DNA of 64,000 nucleotides from contig NZ_PYBV01000030.1 of NCBI RefSeq assembly GCF_003205615.1, positions 62,001-126,000 on the forward strand, in the 5' to 3' direction. This document shows positions 53,579 through 63,323 of this stretch, in pieces; positions within the stretch are counted from its first letter, which is position 1, and every line of letters starts with the position of its first letter. A program made the position numbers and the translations under genes. The notes under the pieces are model-generated. The model saw only the letters and a list, made by a program, of their open reading frames with translations, did no database searches and was not told the DNA's origin. The DNA comes from Micromonospora arborensis (GTDB lineage: Bacteria > Actinomycetota > Actinomycetes > Mycobacteriales > Micromonosporaceae).

Positions 53579-54091
53579 GTGCACGACATCATCACGATCG
53601 CCGGTCGAGCGCCGTCGGCGTCGCACCTGACCCTGTCGCAGATCATGGATCAGCACCACACGAACCTGATGGGTACGGTGCACGGCGGCCGGATCCTCAA
53701 CCTCATCGACTCCGTTGCCGGAGTGGTCGCCGCCCGGCATTCCGACGGGCCGGCCGTCACCGCCGCCATCGACGAGACGGCGTTCCTCCGGGCCGTTCGG
53801 GTCGGCGACGTCGTCCACGTCGACGCGCGCATCACCTGGGCGGGCCGCAGCTCCATGGAGGTGGCCGTGAAGGTCACCGCGGACCGGTGGGATCGGGCGG
53901 TGCCGCCCACCGACGTGGCCACCGCCCACCTGGTCATGGTCGCCATCGACGACGACGGCCAACCGCGCGCCGTGCCGCCGTTGCTACCGGAGACGGACGG
54001 GGACCGGCGTCGCTACCGGGAGGCGGAGATCCGCCGGGAGCACCGGTTGGCCCTGCGACGGGCCCTGCTCGACGGCGCCGAGGAGGTCTGA
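53579..54091 (+). CDS. Hotdog-fold acyl-CoA thioesterase
   Basis: 170 residues from GTG 53579, after GAGGGACGG; a GTG at 53510 falls in the hairpin and is rejected. Motifs of the YciA/acyl-CoA hydrolase group: LSQIMDQHHTNLMGTVHGGRILNLIDSVAGVVAARH and TAAIDETAFLRAVRVGDVVHVDA. It splits acyl-CoA to acid and CoA in the cytosol. It is the first gene behind a cobalamin riboswitch, an unusual pairing: expected targets are B12 uptake/synthesis genes or isoforms replacing B12 enzymes. Propionyl- or methylmalonyl-CoA relief when B12 is short is one speculative link. Confidence 0.9.
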   Translation: MHDIITIAGRAPSASHLTLSQIMDQHHTNLMGTVHGGRILNLIDSVAGVVAARHSDGPAVTAAIDETAFLRAVRVGDVVHVDARITWAGRSSMEVAVKVTADRWDRAVPPTDVATAHLVMVAIDDDGQPRAVPPLLPETDGDRRRYREAEIRREHRLALRRALLDGAEEV

Positions 54092-54118
54092 GAACGCCCA
54101 CGCCGGGGTGGTGGCGGC

Positions 54119-54649
54119 TCAACCGACCCGCTGGGCCAGCACCTGCCCCGGCCAGGTTCCAGCGAGGAAGGTTTCGGTGGAGGTGAACCCGTGGCGCTCG
54201 TAGTACGCCACCAACTCGCCACCGCCGCCCGCCCAGCAGTCGACCCGTAGCAACCCCACGCCGGCCCGCCGGGTCTCCTCCACCGCGTGTGCCAGCAGGG
54301 CCGACCCGAGTTCCTGACCGGCGAATCGTCGGTGGGTGACGAGTAGGCGGACGTACCGCTCGGGTTCCTTCGCGGGCGCGATAGGCGACTTCGGGTTGGG
54401 CCCGGAGTCCAACACCAGGGTTGCGGCCGGCGTTCCGTCCACCTCCGCGATGTATGGGAGGTTCTCGGTCAGGTACCTGTCGACCAGTTCGGGCCCTTGG
54501 GGCAATTCAGAGAACGGCGTTGTGCCCCACTGCTCGGTGTTGCCGCGATCGTTCATCCAGAGCACCGCCGAATCGAGCATGTCCAGTACGGCGGGTGCAT
54601 CGGCCGGGCCACCGCGTCTGATCTGTATGCCGCTGGTGGTGTCGTCCAT
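54119..54649 (-). CDS. GNAT-family N-acetyltransferase
   Basis: 176 residues. GNAT motif A region: RLLVTHRRFAGQELGSALLAHAVEETRRAG, followed by LRVDCWAGGGGELVAYYERHGF. The N terminus (IRRGGPADAPAVLDMLDSAVLWM) is typical of small-molecule acetyltransferases. Substrate unknown. Leftward, converging with the thioesterase gene, with 27 bases between them. Confidence 0.9.
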   Translation of the reverse strand: MDDTTSGIQIRRGGPADAPAVLDMLDSAVLWMNDRGNTEQWGTTPFSELPQGPELVDRYLTENLPYIAEVDGTPAATLVLDSGPNPKSPIAPAKEPERYVRLLVTHRRFAGQELGSALLAHAVEETRRAGVGLLRVDCWAGGGGELVAYYERHGFTSTETFLAGTWPGQVLAQRVG

Positions 54650-54658
54650 GGCGGAATT

Positions 54659-55498
54659 CTAGGACGTGGCTGACCGATCACGACCGAGACCATGATCGTC
54701 GAGCCGGGTGACCAGGATCCGGCCGCCCTCGTACACGCCGCCGTCGATGGCGAGGACACGGCCGTCGGCGTACCGCAGGGCCTCGCGCACCTCGCCGGGG
54801 GCGACCCCGAAGTGCTTGGTGAGCGTGCTGTGCCCGTGCACCAGCACCTCGCCACCGTAGGTGCCGAGCATGGTGGCCACCGGGTCGTCCGGCTTGGCCG
54901 GTTCGCTGTCCCGGAACGCGCCACGGTCGCTCATCTGGTAGCAGAAGGTCAGCCAGCCGGCGGCATCCCGGCTGGCGAGCGCCTTCGCGATCCCGGCGTT
55001 GACGGCGGCGACGCTGTCGCCGAACTCCAGATAGCGGGTGGTGTCGGAATGCACCAGCAGGTAGCCGTCGACGACCGCCATGGCCGGTCGGGAGACGATC
55101 CACGAGATGTGCTCGTCGCGGAGCCGGCGCAGGTCGTCGTCTCGACCGCCGAATCGTGCCCAGGCGCCCCGGAAGCCGTCCTGCTGCTGCCAGCCGGGCA
55201 CCGTGCCGGTGTCGAGGAGGTACGCCGCGAGCAACTGCACCTCGTGGTTACCCAGCAGCGCGTGCACCTCACCGCCGGCCGCGGCGGCCTCGCCGGTCAA
55301 CCGCAGCACGTCGTCGATGACCCCGATACCGTCCGGTCCGCGGTCGACGTAGTCGCCGAGCAGCCACAGCCGCGCGTCGGCGCCGGACCAGTGCCCGGTC
55401 GCGTCGGTGAGGCCGGCATCCTGCAGCGCGTCGCGCAGCTCGGCGCGGTGGCCGTGCACGTCGGCGACCACGAAGAGCGGCGTCTGGTCGACAGTCAC
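54659..55498 (-). CDS. Calcineurin-type metallophosphatase
   Basis: 279 residues from GTG 55498. Metal-binding motifs of the phosphoprotein-phosphatase-like family: VVADVHGH, LLGDYVDRGPDG, LLGNHEVQLL and VHGHS. This set matches PPP-type serine/threonine or diadenosine-tetraphosphate phosphatases of bacteria. Its ORF ends 9 bases before the acetyltransferase start on the same strand, so the two may be co-transcribed. Divergent from the dehydrogenase at 55585. Confidence 0.92.
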   Translation of the reverse strand: MTVDQTPLFVVADVHGHRAELRDALQDAGLTDATGHWSGADARLWLLGDYVDRGPDGIGVIDDVLRLTGEAAAAGGEVHALLGNHEVQLLAAYLLDTGTVPGWQQQDGFRGAWARFGGRDDDLRRLRDEHISWIVSRPAMAVVDGYLLVHSDTTRYLEFGDSVAAVNAGIAKALASRDAAGWLTFCYQMSDRGAFRDSEPAKPDDPVATMLGTYGGEVLVHGHSTLTKHFGVAPGEVREALRYADGRVLAIDGGVYEGGRILVTRLDDHGLGRDRSATS

Positions 55499-55584
55499 CC
55501 GCGCCACCCTACCCGCAATCGATCGACCGGCGAGGTTGCTGATCGGGTGGGGCGTGCCGCGACAGGTGACGCTAGGTTGTCCGG

Positions 55585-56436
55585 ATGACACGCATCGGAT
55601 TTCTTGGTCTCGGCCGGATGGGCTCCCTGATGGCCGGTCGGCTGATTGCTGCCGACCATGAGGTGACGGTCTACAACCGGACAATGGAGAAGGCAGCGCC
55701 GCTGGTACAGGCGGGGGCCCGGGCCGCCGCGACCCCCGCCGAGGCGGTCGCCGGGGCCGACGTGGTGATCACCATGCTGACCGGACCGGCTGCCGTGGAC
55801 GCGGTGCTCTTCGGCGACCACGGTGCCGCCGCCGCGCTCGACCCGGGGGTGACGCTTGTCGAGATGTCCACCGTCGGCCCCGACTACGTCGCCTCCCTGC
55901 ACGACCGGCTGCCCGACCTGGACCTCGCGGACGCCCCGGTCAAGGGCAGCCTGCCGGCCGCCGCGGCCGGCGAGTTGGCGATCCTCTTCGGAGGTAGCGA
56001 CAAGACCCTGACCCGGGTACGCGAGGTGCTGGACGTGCTTGGCAAGGTCCAGCATGTCGGGCCACTGGGCGCGGGCGCGGCCGTCAAACTCGTCGTCAAC
56101 GTGGCGTTGTGCGGTTCCTTCGTGCTTGTCGGTGAGGCGCTGGCGTTGGGCGATCGGCTCGGGCTGTCCACCGAGACCACGATGGCGGCGCTGAGCGGCA
56201 CCGCCCTCGGTTCACTCGTGCCGCGGGTGCGCGCCCGGCTGGACGATCCTGCGGCGCCCACCCAGTTCTCGTACGGACTGGCCGCGAAGGATCTGCAGTT
56301 GGCGCTCGATGCCGGCGCACCGAGCGGGGGCGTGATCGCCGCCGCGCACCAGCAGTTCGCCGGTGAACTGCCCCAGCTCTCCGAGAGCGACATCGGGGAG
56401 ATCGTCGCGGTGCTGCGGCGGGCCGCGACCCGCTGA
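55585..56436 (+). CDS. NAD(P)-dependent beta-hydroxyacid dehydrogenase
   Basis: 283 residues. Rossmann motif IGFLGLGRMGSLMAGRL, substrate loop ADAPVKGSLPAAAAGELAILFGG, and the catalytic Lys in GAAVKLVVNVAL identify the 3-hydroxyisobutyrate/6-phosphogluconate dehydrogenase-like family. Related imine reductases share this fold, so substrate is open. It is followed by a strong hairpin that separates it from the NRPS genes. Confidence 0.92.
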   Translation: MTRIGFLGLGRMGSLMAGRLIAADHEVTVYNRTMEKAAPLVQAGARAAATPAEAVAGADVVITMLTGPAAVDAVLFGDHGAAAALDPGVTLVEMSTVGPDYVASLHDRLPDLDLADAPVKGSLPAAAAGELAILFGGSDKTLTRVREVLDVLGKVQHVGPLGAGAAVKLVVNVALCGSFVLVGEALALGDRLGLSTETTMAALSGTALGSLVPRVRARLDDPAAPTQFSYGLAAKDLQLALDAGAPSGGVIAAAHQQFAGELPQLSESDIGEIVAVLRRAATR

Positions 56437-56457
56437 ACAGTCCCCGAGAATCAGTGC

Positions 56458-56482
56458 GACGGCGGCCCCTCGGGCCGCCGTC
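56458..56482. terminator. Strong terminator hairpin before the NRPS-PKS cluster
   Basis: Perfect 11-bp stem GACGGCGGCCC/GGGCCGCCGTC with a CTC loop, 20 bases after the dehydrogenase stop and followed by GTCGTATTT. It insulates the biosynthetic genes from upstream transcription and likely marks the cluster boundary. Confidence 0.85.
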
Positions 56483-56571
56483 GTCGTATTTCCCCAGCTC
56501 GATCGCGTTAAGTGAACGTGTAGTCAAGGTGGCCATCGTATGACCCGTAGGTAAACACATGGGGGAACAAC

Positions 56572-58371
56572 GTGGCGCCCGTACCTCTGGACAGTGAACC
56601 GACCACCTCACGATCCGCGCACGACCTCGTCGCCAGGTGGGTGCGTCGAAGCCCGGACGCGACTGCCGTACGCGAGGCGGTCACCGGCCGGGAGATGACC
56701 TATCGGGAGCTGTGGCAGGCGGCCACCCGGTTGGCGACCGAACTGACCTACCACGGCGCCCGGCGCGGCGACATCGTCGCGCTGGCGATGGAGCGCTCTG
56801 CGGAGCTGATCGTCGGAATCCTCGCCATCGCCCGCTGCGGTGCCGCCTACCTGCCCCTGGACGCCAGCAATCCGGCCGACCGCAACACCGCCCTCGTCAC
56901 CGAGGCCGAGGTACGCCTGGTCGTCACCGCCACCGACAGCGCGCCGGCCGACTGGGCGCTGCCGGCCGACCTGACCTGGGTGCCCGCCACCGTCGCAGCG
57001 GCACGAGCCGCGTCGGACCAGCCCGCCCTCGACGAGCAGGCGGGCGGCGACGATCCGCTCTACGTGGCGTACACCTCCGGCTCCACCGGCCGCCCCAAGG
57101 GCGTGGTGGTGCCGCATCGCGCGGTGGTGGGCCTGGTCGACGGCGCCGAATACTGCCCGGTGGCGCCCGGCGACCGCATGGTCAGCCTCTCGAACCCGGC
57201 CTTCGACGCGACCACCTTCGAGGTGTGGAGCACGCTGACCGCCGGTGGCACGGTGGTGGTGCTGCCCGCAGTCACCGACATGACGCTGGACGACTGGGTG
57301 GCGCTGCTGCGCGCCGAGGCCATCACCACCATGTTCCTGACCACCTCGCTGTTCCACATGGTCGCGCGGGAACGCCCGGCCGCCTTCGGCAGCGTGCGGA
57401 ATCTGCTCGTCGGCGGGGAGCAGATGCAGCTCGCCGCCGCCCGCGCGGTGCTCGCGGCCACGCCGCCCCGACGGCTCGTCAACGCGTACGGCCCGACCGA
57501 GACCACCACCTTCGCGGCATACCAGGAGGTGACCGCGGCAAACCTCGTCGGCGTGGACCGGGTGCCGATCGGCCGGGCCCTGCAGCACACCACCCTGTAC
57601 CTGCTCGACGATCAGCAGCGTCCGGTCGACGAGGGCGCGACGGGGGAGTTGTGCATCGGTGGCCCGAAGGTGGCGTTGGGCTACCTCGGACAGCCCGAAC
57701 TCACCGCGCAGCGGTTCGTCCGACTGCCCGACGGGGAGGTGGTCTACCGGTCCGGCGACCTCGCCCGGCGTACCCCCGACGGCGGCGTCGAACTGCTCGG
57801 TCGCCTCGACCGGCAGGTGAAGTTGCGGGGATTCCGCATCGAGCTGGAGGAGATCGAGCGGGCGACCATGGCCACCGGGCTGGCCGATGTCGCCATCGTG
57901 GAGAAGCTCGGCGACGGCCCCCAGGCGCTCCTGGTCGGCTTCGTCCTGCCCGCCGCGGGCAGCACCCCAACCCCGGCGCAGCTGTCGGCGGCCCTGGTGG
58001 CCCGCGTTCCCCGATACATGGTGCCAGCCCGGTGGATCGTCCTGGACGCCTTACCGGTCGGCCAGACCGGCAAGGCCGACCGCGCGGCGCTGCTCGCGCT
58101 CGTCGCCGACGACGGCCCGGGCGGAGACGAGAGCGCGGATCCGGTGCTGGCCGGCGTGACGGAAACCTGGCGTGACGTGCTGAATCTCGGCACGGTCACC
58201 CGGACCGACACGTTCCTCGACCTCGGCGGCAACTCGATCCTGGCCATCCAGGCCGCGTCTCGGCTCACCGAACGACTCGGCGTCGAGGTGGAACCGCACG
58301 ACGTGCTGCTGGCGACCTCGGCCGCCGACCTCGTCGACCGGCTGCGTGACCGGCAGCCCGCCACCCTCTGA
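56572..58371 (+). CDS. NRPS loading module: adenylation and carrier domains
   Basis: 599 residues; GTG start after GGGGGAAC. Adenylation domain about 20-515 with core motifs YTSGSTGRPKGVVVPH, NAYGPTETT, GELCIGG, YRSGDLARR and GKADR; carrier domain about 525-595 with LGGNSILAIQ (Ser for phosphopantetheine). No condensation domain, so it is a starter unit. By hand alignment to GrsA the binding-pocket residues read D-A-F-F-L-G-A-T-F-K, closest to pockets for aliphatic amino acids such as valine or isoleucine. It loads the first amino acid, which the next protein condenses. The alignment was done by eye, so treat substrate as tentative. Confidence 0.93.
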   Translation: MAPVPLDSEPTTSRSAHDLVARWVRRSPDATAVREAVTGREMTYRELWQAATRLATELTYHGARRGDIVALAMERSAELIVGILAIARCGAAYLPLDASNPADRNTALVTEAEVRLVVTATDSAPADWALPADLTWVPATVAAARAASDQPALDEQAGGDDPLYVAYTSGSTGRPKGVVVPHRAVVGLVDGAEYCPVAPGDRMVSLSNPAFDATTFEVWSTLTAGGTVVVLPAVTDMTLDDWVALLRAEAITTMFLTTSLFHMVARERPAAFGSVRNLLVGGEQMQLAAARAVLAATPPRRLVNAYGPTETTTFAAYQEVTAANLVGVDRVPIGRALQHTTLYLLDDQQRPVDEGATGELCIGGPKVALGYLGQPELTAQRFVRLPDGEVVYRSGDLARRTPDGGVELLGRLDRQVKLRGFRIELEEIERATMATGLADVAIVEKLGDGPQALLVGFVLPAAGSTPTPAQLSAALVARVPRYMVPARWIVLDALPVGQTGKADRAALLALVADDGPGGDESADPVLAGVTETWRDVLNLGTVTRTDTFLDLGGNSILAIQAASRLTERLGVEVEPHDVLLATSAADLVDRLRDRQPATL

Positions 58372-58468
58372 GCGACCCGAGGCCAGCCACCACTGCGGCC
58401 CCGAACTCCGTCCGTGGGCGCATCGCCGCGCGCCACTCCGCTGACTGATCTCTGACCCGGGGGATGTC

Positions 58469-61400
58469 GTGACACCAACCATCCTGGCTCGATCCGACTC
58501 GTCGGTCGCGCCGCTGTCGTTCGCGCAGGAACGCCTCTGGTACATCGAGACCGCGGCGCCGGGTACGCCCACCTACAACGTGCCGCTGCTGGTGCGCTGG
58601 ACCCAGGGCGCCGACGCCGACGCGCTGGCCGACGCGCTGTCCGCCGTCGCGGCCCGGCACGAGGTGCTGCGTACCACCTACCGGCTGCGCGACGGCAGAC
58701 CCGTCCAACTCGTCGGCGACCCCGGGCCCGTGTCGTTGGAGGTCATCGACCTGGCCGGCCACGCCGACGCCTGGTCGATCGCCCGCCGGCAGGCCGACGA
58801 GCGGGCACGCGTCCCGTTCGACCTGGCCGGCGAGGCGCCCTGGCGGTGCACGCTGTGGCGCGGCCTGCCCGACGGCGACGCGATGCTCATCAACATCCAC
58901 CACATCGCCGTGGACGGGTGGTCGCTGGCCCCGCTGTTCGAGGACCTGGCCACCGCGTACGAGGCGGCGCTGGCCGGTGTCGCGCCCGCCTTCGAGCCGC
59001 TGCCGGTGCGGTACGCCGACTTCGCCGTCACCGACCGCGCCGCCTTCGACGCCCGCGGCACCCGCACCCTGCTCGCCGAGCGGGTGGCCGAGCTGTCCAC
59101 CGTCGCGGGCGGACTGGTCCTGGGTAATCGTCGCGCCAGCAGCCCGGCCGCGCCGACGCGATCCGGCGGCGAACACCGCTTCACCCTGCCCGCCGCCACC
59201 TGGGCAGCCACCCGTGAACTGGCCGCCGCGTTGAGCGCCACCCCCTATGTCGTGCTGCTGGCGGCCTTCCAGACGGTGCTGGGTCGCTGGTCCGGGCGCG
59301 ACGACTTTCTGCTCGGTACGGTCGCCGCCAACCGGCCCCGGTCCGAGTTGGAGCGGCTCGTCGGTTTCTTCGCCAACACCGTGCCGGTCCGCTGCCGCCC
59401 CGGCGCCGACCGCACCTTCGCCGAGCTGTGCACGGCGGTGCGTACCGAGGCGTTCCGGGCCCTCAGCTACCAGCGCATCCCGTACGACCAACTGGTGGCG
59501 GCCCTGCCGGCCGCGTACGGCGACCCGGTGGACGTGGCGTTCGTCCTGCAGAACGCACCCACCGCCCAGGGGCCGACCCGGTGGGAAACACCGCTGCAGC
59601 TGTTCACCGGGACCGCCAAGTTCGACGTGGCCTTCGTGCTGGAGGAGGGCGAGGACGGCCTGACCGGCCTCGTCGAGTACGACACCGACCGCTACGAGGC
59701 CGACGTCGCCGTGGCGCTCGCCGAGGGTTTCGTCGCCCTGCTCGGTGCCGCCGTCACCGATCCGGAGCTGTTGGTGTGCCGGCTGCCCCTGTCCACTGCG
59801 GCGGACGGAGTGCCGGCCGGCACGTTGGTCGGCGAGCCCCGCAGCACGCCGTACCGGACGGTGTTGGAAGCGATCGACGAGCGGATCGCCGATCTGGACC
59901 CGGACGCCTGCGCCGTCACCTGCGCCGGGACGGACACCAGCTGGCGGGAGCTCGACGGCAGGTCCTGGTGGGTCGCGGACCGACTCGCGGCACTCGGTGT
60001 GCCGGTGGGTGGCCGGGTGCCCGTGGTCGCCGACCGTGGTGGCGCGCTCGTCGCCGGCTGGCTCGGGGTGCTGCGGGCCGGTGCCGCGTACACGCCACTC
60101 AACCCGGACACTCCCGTCGACAAGCTGGAACACATCGTCACCGAGCTGGGCGCGGCGGCGATCGTGCTCGACGCCACCGGCCGCCGCCTGGTCAGCGCCG
60201 ACCTGCTCCGTCGGCTCGCGGTGCCCGTCGTACACCTCGACGAGGCCGTGGTCAGCGAGGCCCCGGCCGGGCGGCGCCGGCCACCGATCGACGCCGACGA
60301 CCCGGCCGTCATCATCTACACCTCCGGCACCAGCGGCCGGCCGAAGGGCGCGATAGTGCCGCACCGCGGCCTGCTCAACACCATCTCCTGGTGGAACGCC
60401 GAGACCGGCCTGAACAGCACGGACCGCCTGCTCTGCGCGTTCTCGGTCTCGTTCGACCCGGCCAGCTTCGAAACCTTCCGGGCGCTGGTCGCCGGCGCCC
60501 AGCTGATCGTCGCGGACGAGGAGACCCGCCGCGACCCACGCCTGCTGGCCCGGTTGCTGCACGGACCGCGGGGCGCCACCACCATGTCGCTGACTCCCAG
60601 CCTCTTCCGCGCCGTGCTGGACGCCGACGAGGAGACCGGCACCAGCCTGCGCCGACTCTACGTCGGCGGCGAGGCACTGCCTCGCCAGACCGTGGAACAG
60701 TGCGCCCGGCAGTGGGGGGTGCCGGTGGTCAACGTGTACGGCCCGACCGAGGCCTGCTGTGTCAGCACGTTCGCTCCCACCGACCTCGCCGACCCACGGC
60801 AGCCCGCGATCGGCAGGCCGCTGCCCAACACCCGCGCCTACGTGCTCGGGCCGAATCTGGAGGAGCTGCCGGAGGGCGTACCGGGCGAGCTGTGCGTCGG
60901 CGGCGCCGGGGTGTCGTTGGGCTACCTCGGCGACCCCGAGCGCACCGCCGTCGCCTTCCCCGCCGACCCGTGGGACGCCGGCCGGGGCGCGCGCCTCTAC
61001 CGCACGGGCGACCGGGTCGCGTTGCGCCGCGACGGTCAGCTGGAGTATCTGGGCAGGGTCGACGAACAGGTCAAGATTCTCGGCCATCGGATCGAGCCGG
61101 GCGAGGTGGCCCGGCTGATGGAGGACCTGCCGGGGGTACGGGCCGCCGCGGTCCACGCGGTCGACAGCCCGCCCCGGCTGGTCGCGTACGTCCAGCTCGA
61201 CACCGACGGCGCGACGCCGCCCGGCCGAGACGACCTGGTCCGGCCCCTGCAGCGTTGGCTGCCGCCGGCGGTGCTGCCGACCGACGTGTACGCGGTCGAC
61301 GCCCTGCCGCGCACCGGCAACGACAAGGTCGACTTCGCGGCACTCGCCGCGCTGCCGTCGACGCGGCTGGCGCACACGACCGCCGTGGCCCGCCCGCTGA

Positions 61401-62974
61401 CCGCCGCCGAGGCGGCCGTGGCCACCCTGTTCACCGATGTCCTCTCCGAGCGCGGGGAGCGCCCGGACAACCTCGGCCCGGACGACAGCTTCTTCACCCT
61501 CGGGGGCCATTCGCTGTTGGCGGTGAGCATGCTCGCCGAGGCTGATCGCCGGACCGGTCGGGCCGTGCCGTTGCGGGACTTCCTCGCCGAGCCGACCGTC
61601 GCCGGTCTCGCCCGCCTGCTCGCCGCCGCCACCACTGACCCGACCACCGCCGGTGCGAACGACGGCCCCGCCGTCCCCGCCGAGGACGACTCCCATCCGG
61701 CGACTCCGATCCAGCAGCGGCTGTGGGCGATCAGCAGGTTGCCCGCCCTGGGTGCGGCCTACCTGTCGCCGCTGGTCGTCCGCCTCACCGGTGCGGTCGA
61801 CCGTGACCGGCTCGAGGAAGCGGTGCGTGCGGTGTTGGGTCGCCACCCGGCCCTGCGCTCCCGGTTCCGGCTGGTCCGCGCCGAGCGGCGGGTGCGCTAC
61901 CGCACCGACGGGCCGCCACCTGCCGTGATCCGCGTCGACGAGGTGCCACCGGCGGAGCTCACCGCCCGCCTGGACGATGCCTGCTGGGCGCCGTTCGACC
62001 TGGCCGTCGACGCCCCGGCCCGCGCGCATCTGCTCGGCGTCGGGTCGGAGACGCTGCTGGTGCTGACCGTGCACCACATCGCGGCCGACGGTTGGTCCGT
62101 GCAACTGCTGCTCGACCAGATCGGCGAATGCTGCCGTGCCGGCGTCGAAGGGCGCCCGGCGGTGCTACCCCCGCCGGTGCATCCAGCGGCGCTCGCCGGG
62201 CCGCTGGACGGCGCCGCCGTCGACGGCCGGGTCGCCGCGGTGGTCGCGCGGTTGCGCGGTGCGCCCACCGACATCCGCCTGCCGCACGCCCGGCCCCGAC
62301 CGTCCATCCAGCCGGTCGCCGGTGCCACCGTGACCCGCCGGCTGACGGCGGACCTCACCGAGCGGATCCGTGCGGCGACCCGCCCGCTGGGCGTGACCAC
62401 CTTCATGACCACCGCGGCGGTACTCGCCGTGGCGTTGGCCCGCCGGAGCGACCAACGGGACTTCCTGTTCGCCTACCCGTGGGGCGGCCGGGAGGCCCGC
62501 GACACCGCTGATGCCGTCGCCATGCTCGTCAACACGGCGGTGCTCCGCGTCGACCTGGGCGGCTCGCCGACCTGGCGGGAGGTGCTGCGTCGGGTCCGCG
62601 AGGACAGCCTCGTCGGCTACCGGGACGCCGACGCGCCCTTCGACGCCGTCGCCGCCGCGCTGCATCCCGACCGCGATCTGAGCCGCCCGCCGATCACCCC
62701 GGTCTATCTCGCCGCGGGGGACGTGGCCCCTGCTCCGCCGTCGTTCGGCCCCGGCGTGACCGCCGAAGCCGCACCGCTGAGCGCCACCCGCGTCAAGTTC
62801 GAACTGGAGGTCGGCGCCGAGGCCCGGGCGGACGGGCTCGTACTGACCGCGGCGTACGCGACCGACCTGTTCGAACAACGCGCGGTTGTCGACCTGTTGG
62901 ACGACTGCGCCCGGTGCGCATCCGATCTCACCGCCGACCTGGATCTACCCGCGCTGAAGGGAAACCCGCTGTGA
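58469..62974 (+). CDS. NRPS elongation protein: C-A-T-C
   Basis: 1501 residues. Condensation domain 1 (about 15-430) with NIHHIAVDGWS; adenylation domain (about 465-960) with YTSGTSGRPKGAIVPH, NVYGPTEAC, YRTGDRV and GNDKVD; carrier (about 985-1050) with LGGHSLLAVS; second condensation domain (about 1075-1495) with VHHIAADGWS, intact HHxxxDG. Pocket residues by eye: D-P-F-S-Y-G-V-C-V-K, which I cannot assign. The terminal condensation domain has no adenylation partner in the protein and presumably acts on the free carrier protein encoded next; the genes overlap by GTGA. Product: a peptide passed on to a ketosynthase. Confidence 0.94.
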   Translation: MTPTILARSDSSVAPLSFAQERLWYIETAAPGTPTYNVPLLVRWTQGADADALADALSAVAARHEVLRTTYRLRDGRPVQLVGDPGPVSLEVIDLAGHADAWSIARRQADERARVPFDLAGEAPWRCTLWRGLPDGDAMLINIHHIAVDGWSLAPLFEDLATAYEAALAGVAPAFEPLPVRYADFAVTDRAAFDARGTRTLLAERVAELSTVAGGLVLGNRRASSPAAPTRSGGEHRFTLPAATWAATRELAAALSATPYVVLLAAFQTVLGRWSGRDDFLLGTVAANRPRSELERLVGFFANTVPVRCRPGADRTFAELCTAVRTEAFRALSYQRIPYDQLVAALPAAYGDPVDVAFVLQNAPTAQGPTRWETPLQLFTGTAKFDVAFVLEEGEDGLTGLVEYDTDRYEADVAVALAEGFVALLGAAVTDPELLVCRLPLSTAADGVPAGTLVGEPRSTPYRTVLEAIDERIADLDPDACAVTCAGTDTSWRELDGRSWWVADRLAALGVPVGGRVPVVADRGGALVAGWLGVLRAGAAYTPLNPDTPVDKLEHIVTELGAAAIVLDATGRRLVSADLLRRLAVPVVHLDEAVVSEAPAGRRRPPIDADDPAVIIYTSGTSGRPKGAIVPHRGLLNTISWWNAETGLNSTDRLLCAFSVSFDPASFETFRALVAGAQLIVADEETRRDPRLLARLLHGPRGATTMSLTPSLFRAVLDADEETGTSLRRLYVGGEALPRQTVEQCARQWGVPVVNVYGPTEACCVSTFAPTDLADPRQPAIGRPLPNTRAYVLGPNLEELPEGVPGELCVGGAGVSLGYLGDPERTAVAFPADPWDAGRGARLYRTGDRVALRRDGQLEYLGRVDEQVKILGHRIEPGEVARLMEDLPGVRAAAVHAVDSPPRLVAYVQLDTDGATPPGRDDLVRPLQRWLPPAVLPTDVYAVDALPRTGNDKVDFAALAALPSTRLAHTTAVARPLTAAEAAVATLFTDVLSERGERPDNLGPDDSFFTLGGHSLLAVSMLAEADRRTGRAVPLRDFLAEPTVAGLARLLAAATTDPTTAGANDGPAVPAEDDSHPATPIQQRLWAISRLPALGAAYLSPLVVRLTGAVDRDRLEEAVRAVLGRHPALRSRFRLVRAERRVRYRTDGPPPAVIRVDEVPPAELTARLDDACWAPFDLAVDAPARAHLLGVGSETLLVLTVHHIAADGWSVQLLLDQIGECCRAGVEGRPAVLPPPVHPAALAGPLDGAAVDGRVAAVVARLRGAPTDIRLPHARPRPSIQPVAGATVTRRLTADLTERIRAATRPLGVTTFMTTAAVLAVALARRSDQRDFLFAYPWGGREARDTADAVAMLVNTAVLRVDLGGSPTWREVLRRVREDSLVGYRDADAPFDAVAAALHPDRDLSRPPITPVYLAAGDVAPAPPSFGPGVTAEAAPLSATRVKFELEVGAEARADGLVLTAAYATDLFEQRAVVDLLDDCARCASDLTADLDLPALKGNPL

Positions 62975-63309
62975 ACGACGATAAGCCGGACCTGGTGACC
63001 CAGGTGGCTGCCGCCTGGGCGAACGCCCTGGACACCCCGGTGGCCGACGTGCCGCTGGACACCAACTTCTTCGACGCCGGAGGCGACTCGCTCCTGCTGA
63101 TCGTCGTGCTCGAGGAGTTGCAGGAGCTGACCGACCGCACGCTGGAGGCGGCCGACCTCTTCCAGCACAACACCGTGCGGGCCCAGGCGGCGTTGCTCGC
63201 CGACGAGGGCGGGGAGCGGAAGCTGACCCTGCTCGGCGCGCGGAACCGCGGCAGCCTGCTGGACCGGCGTCGTTCGGCAGGCCAGCCCGACGCCACCGCG
63301 GACCGATGA
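62971..63309 (+). CDS. Free-standing peptidyl/acyl carrier protein
   Basis: 112 residues. GTG 62971 overlaps the preceding stop; AAGGGA is upstream. FFDAGGDSLLLIVVLEEL shows the phosphopantetheine Ser in a four-helix carrier domain. After about residue 80 there is a basic tail. It sits between a terminal condensation domain and a ketosynthase and probably carries the condensed chain from the NRPS to the PKS. Confidence 0.92.
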   Translation: MNDDKPDLVTQVAAAWANALDTPVADVPLDTNFFDAGGDSLLLIVVLEELQELTDRTLEAADLFQHNTVRAQAALLADEGGERKLTLLGARNRGSLLDRRRSAGQPDATADR

Positions 63310-63323
63310 AGGGGACGACCGTC

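Noticed and set aside
58265..62104. 1279-codon open frame opposite the NRPS gene
   Set aside because: It is antisense to clear C, A and T domain motifs; Gly/Arg/Gln-rich composition without any family pattern.
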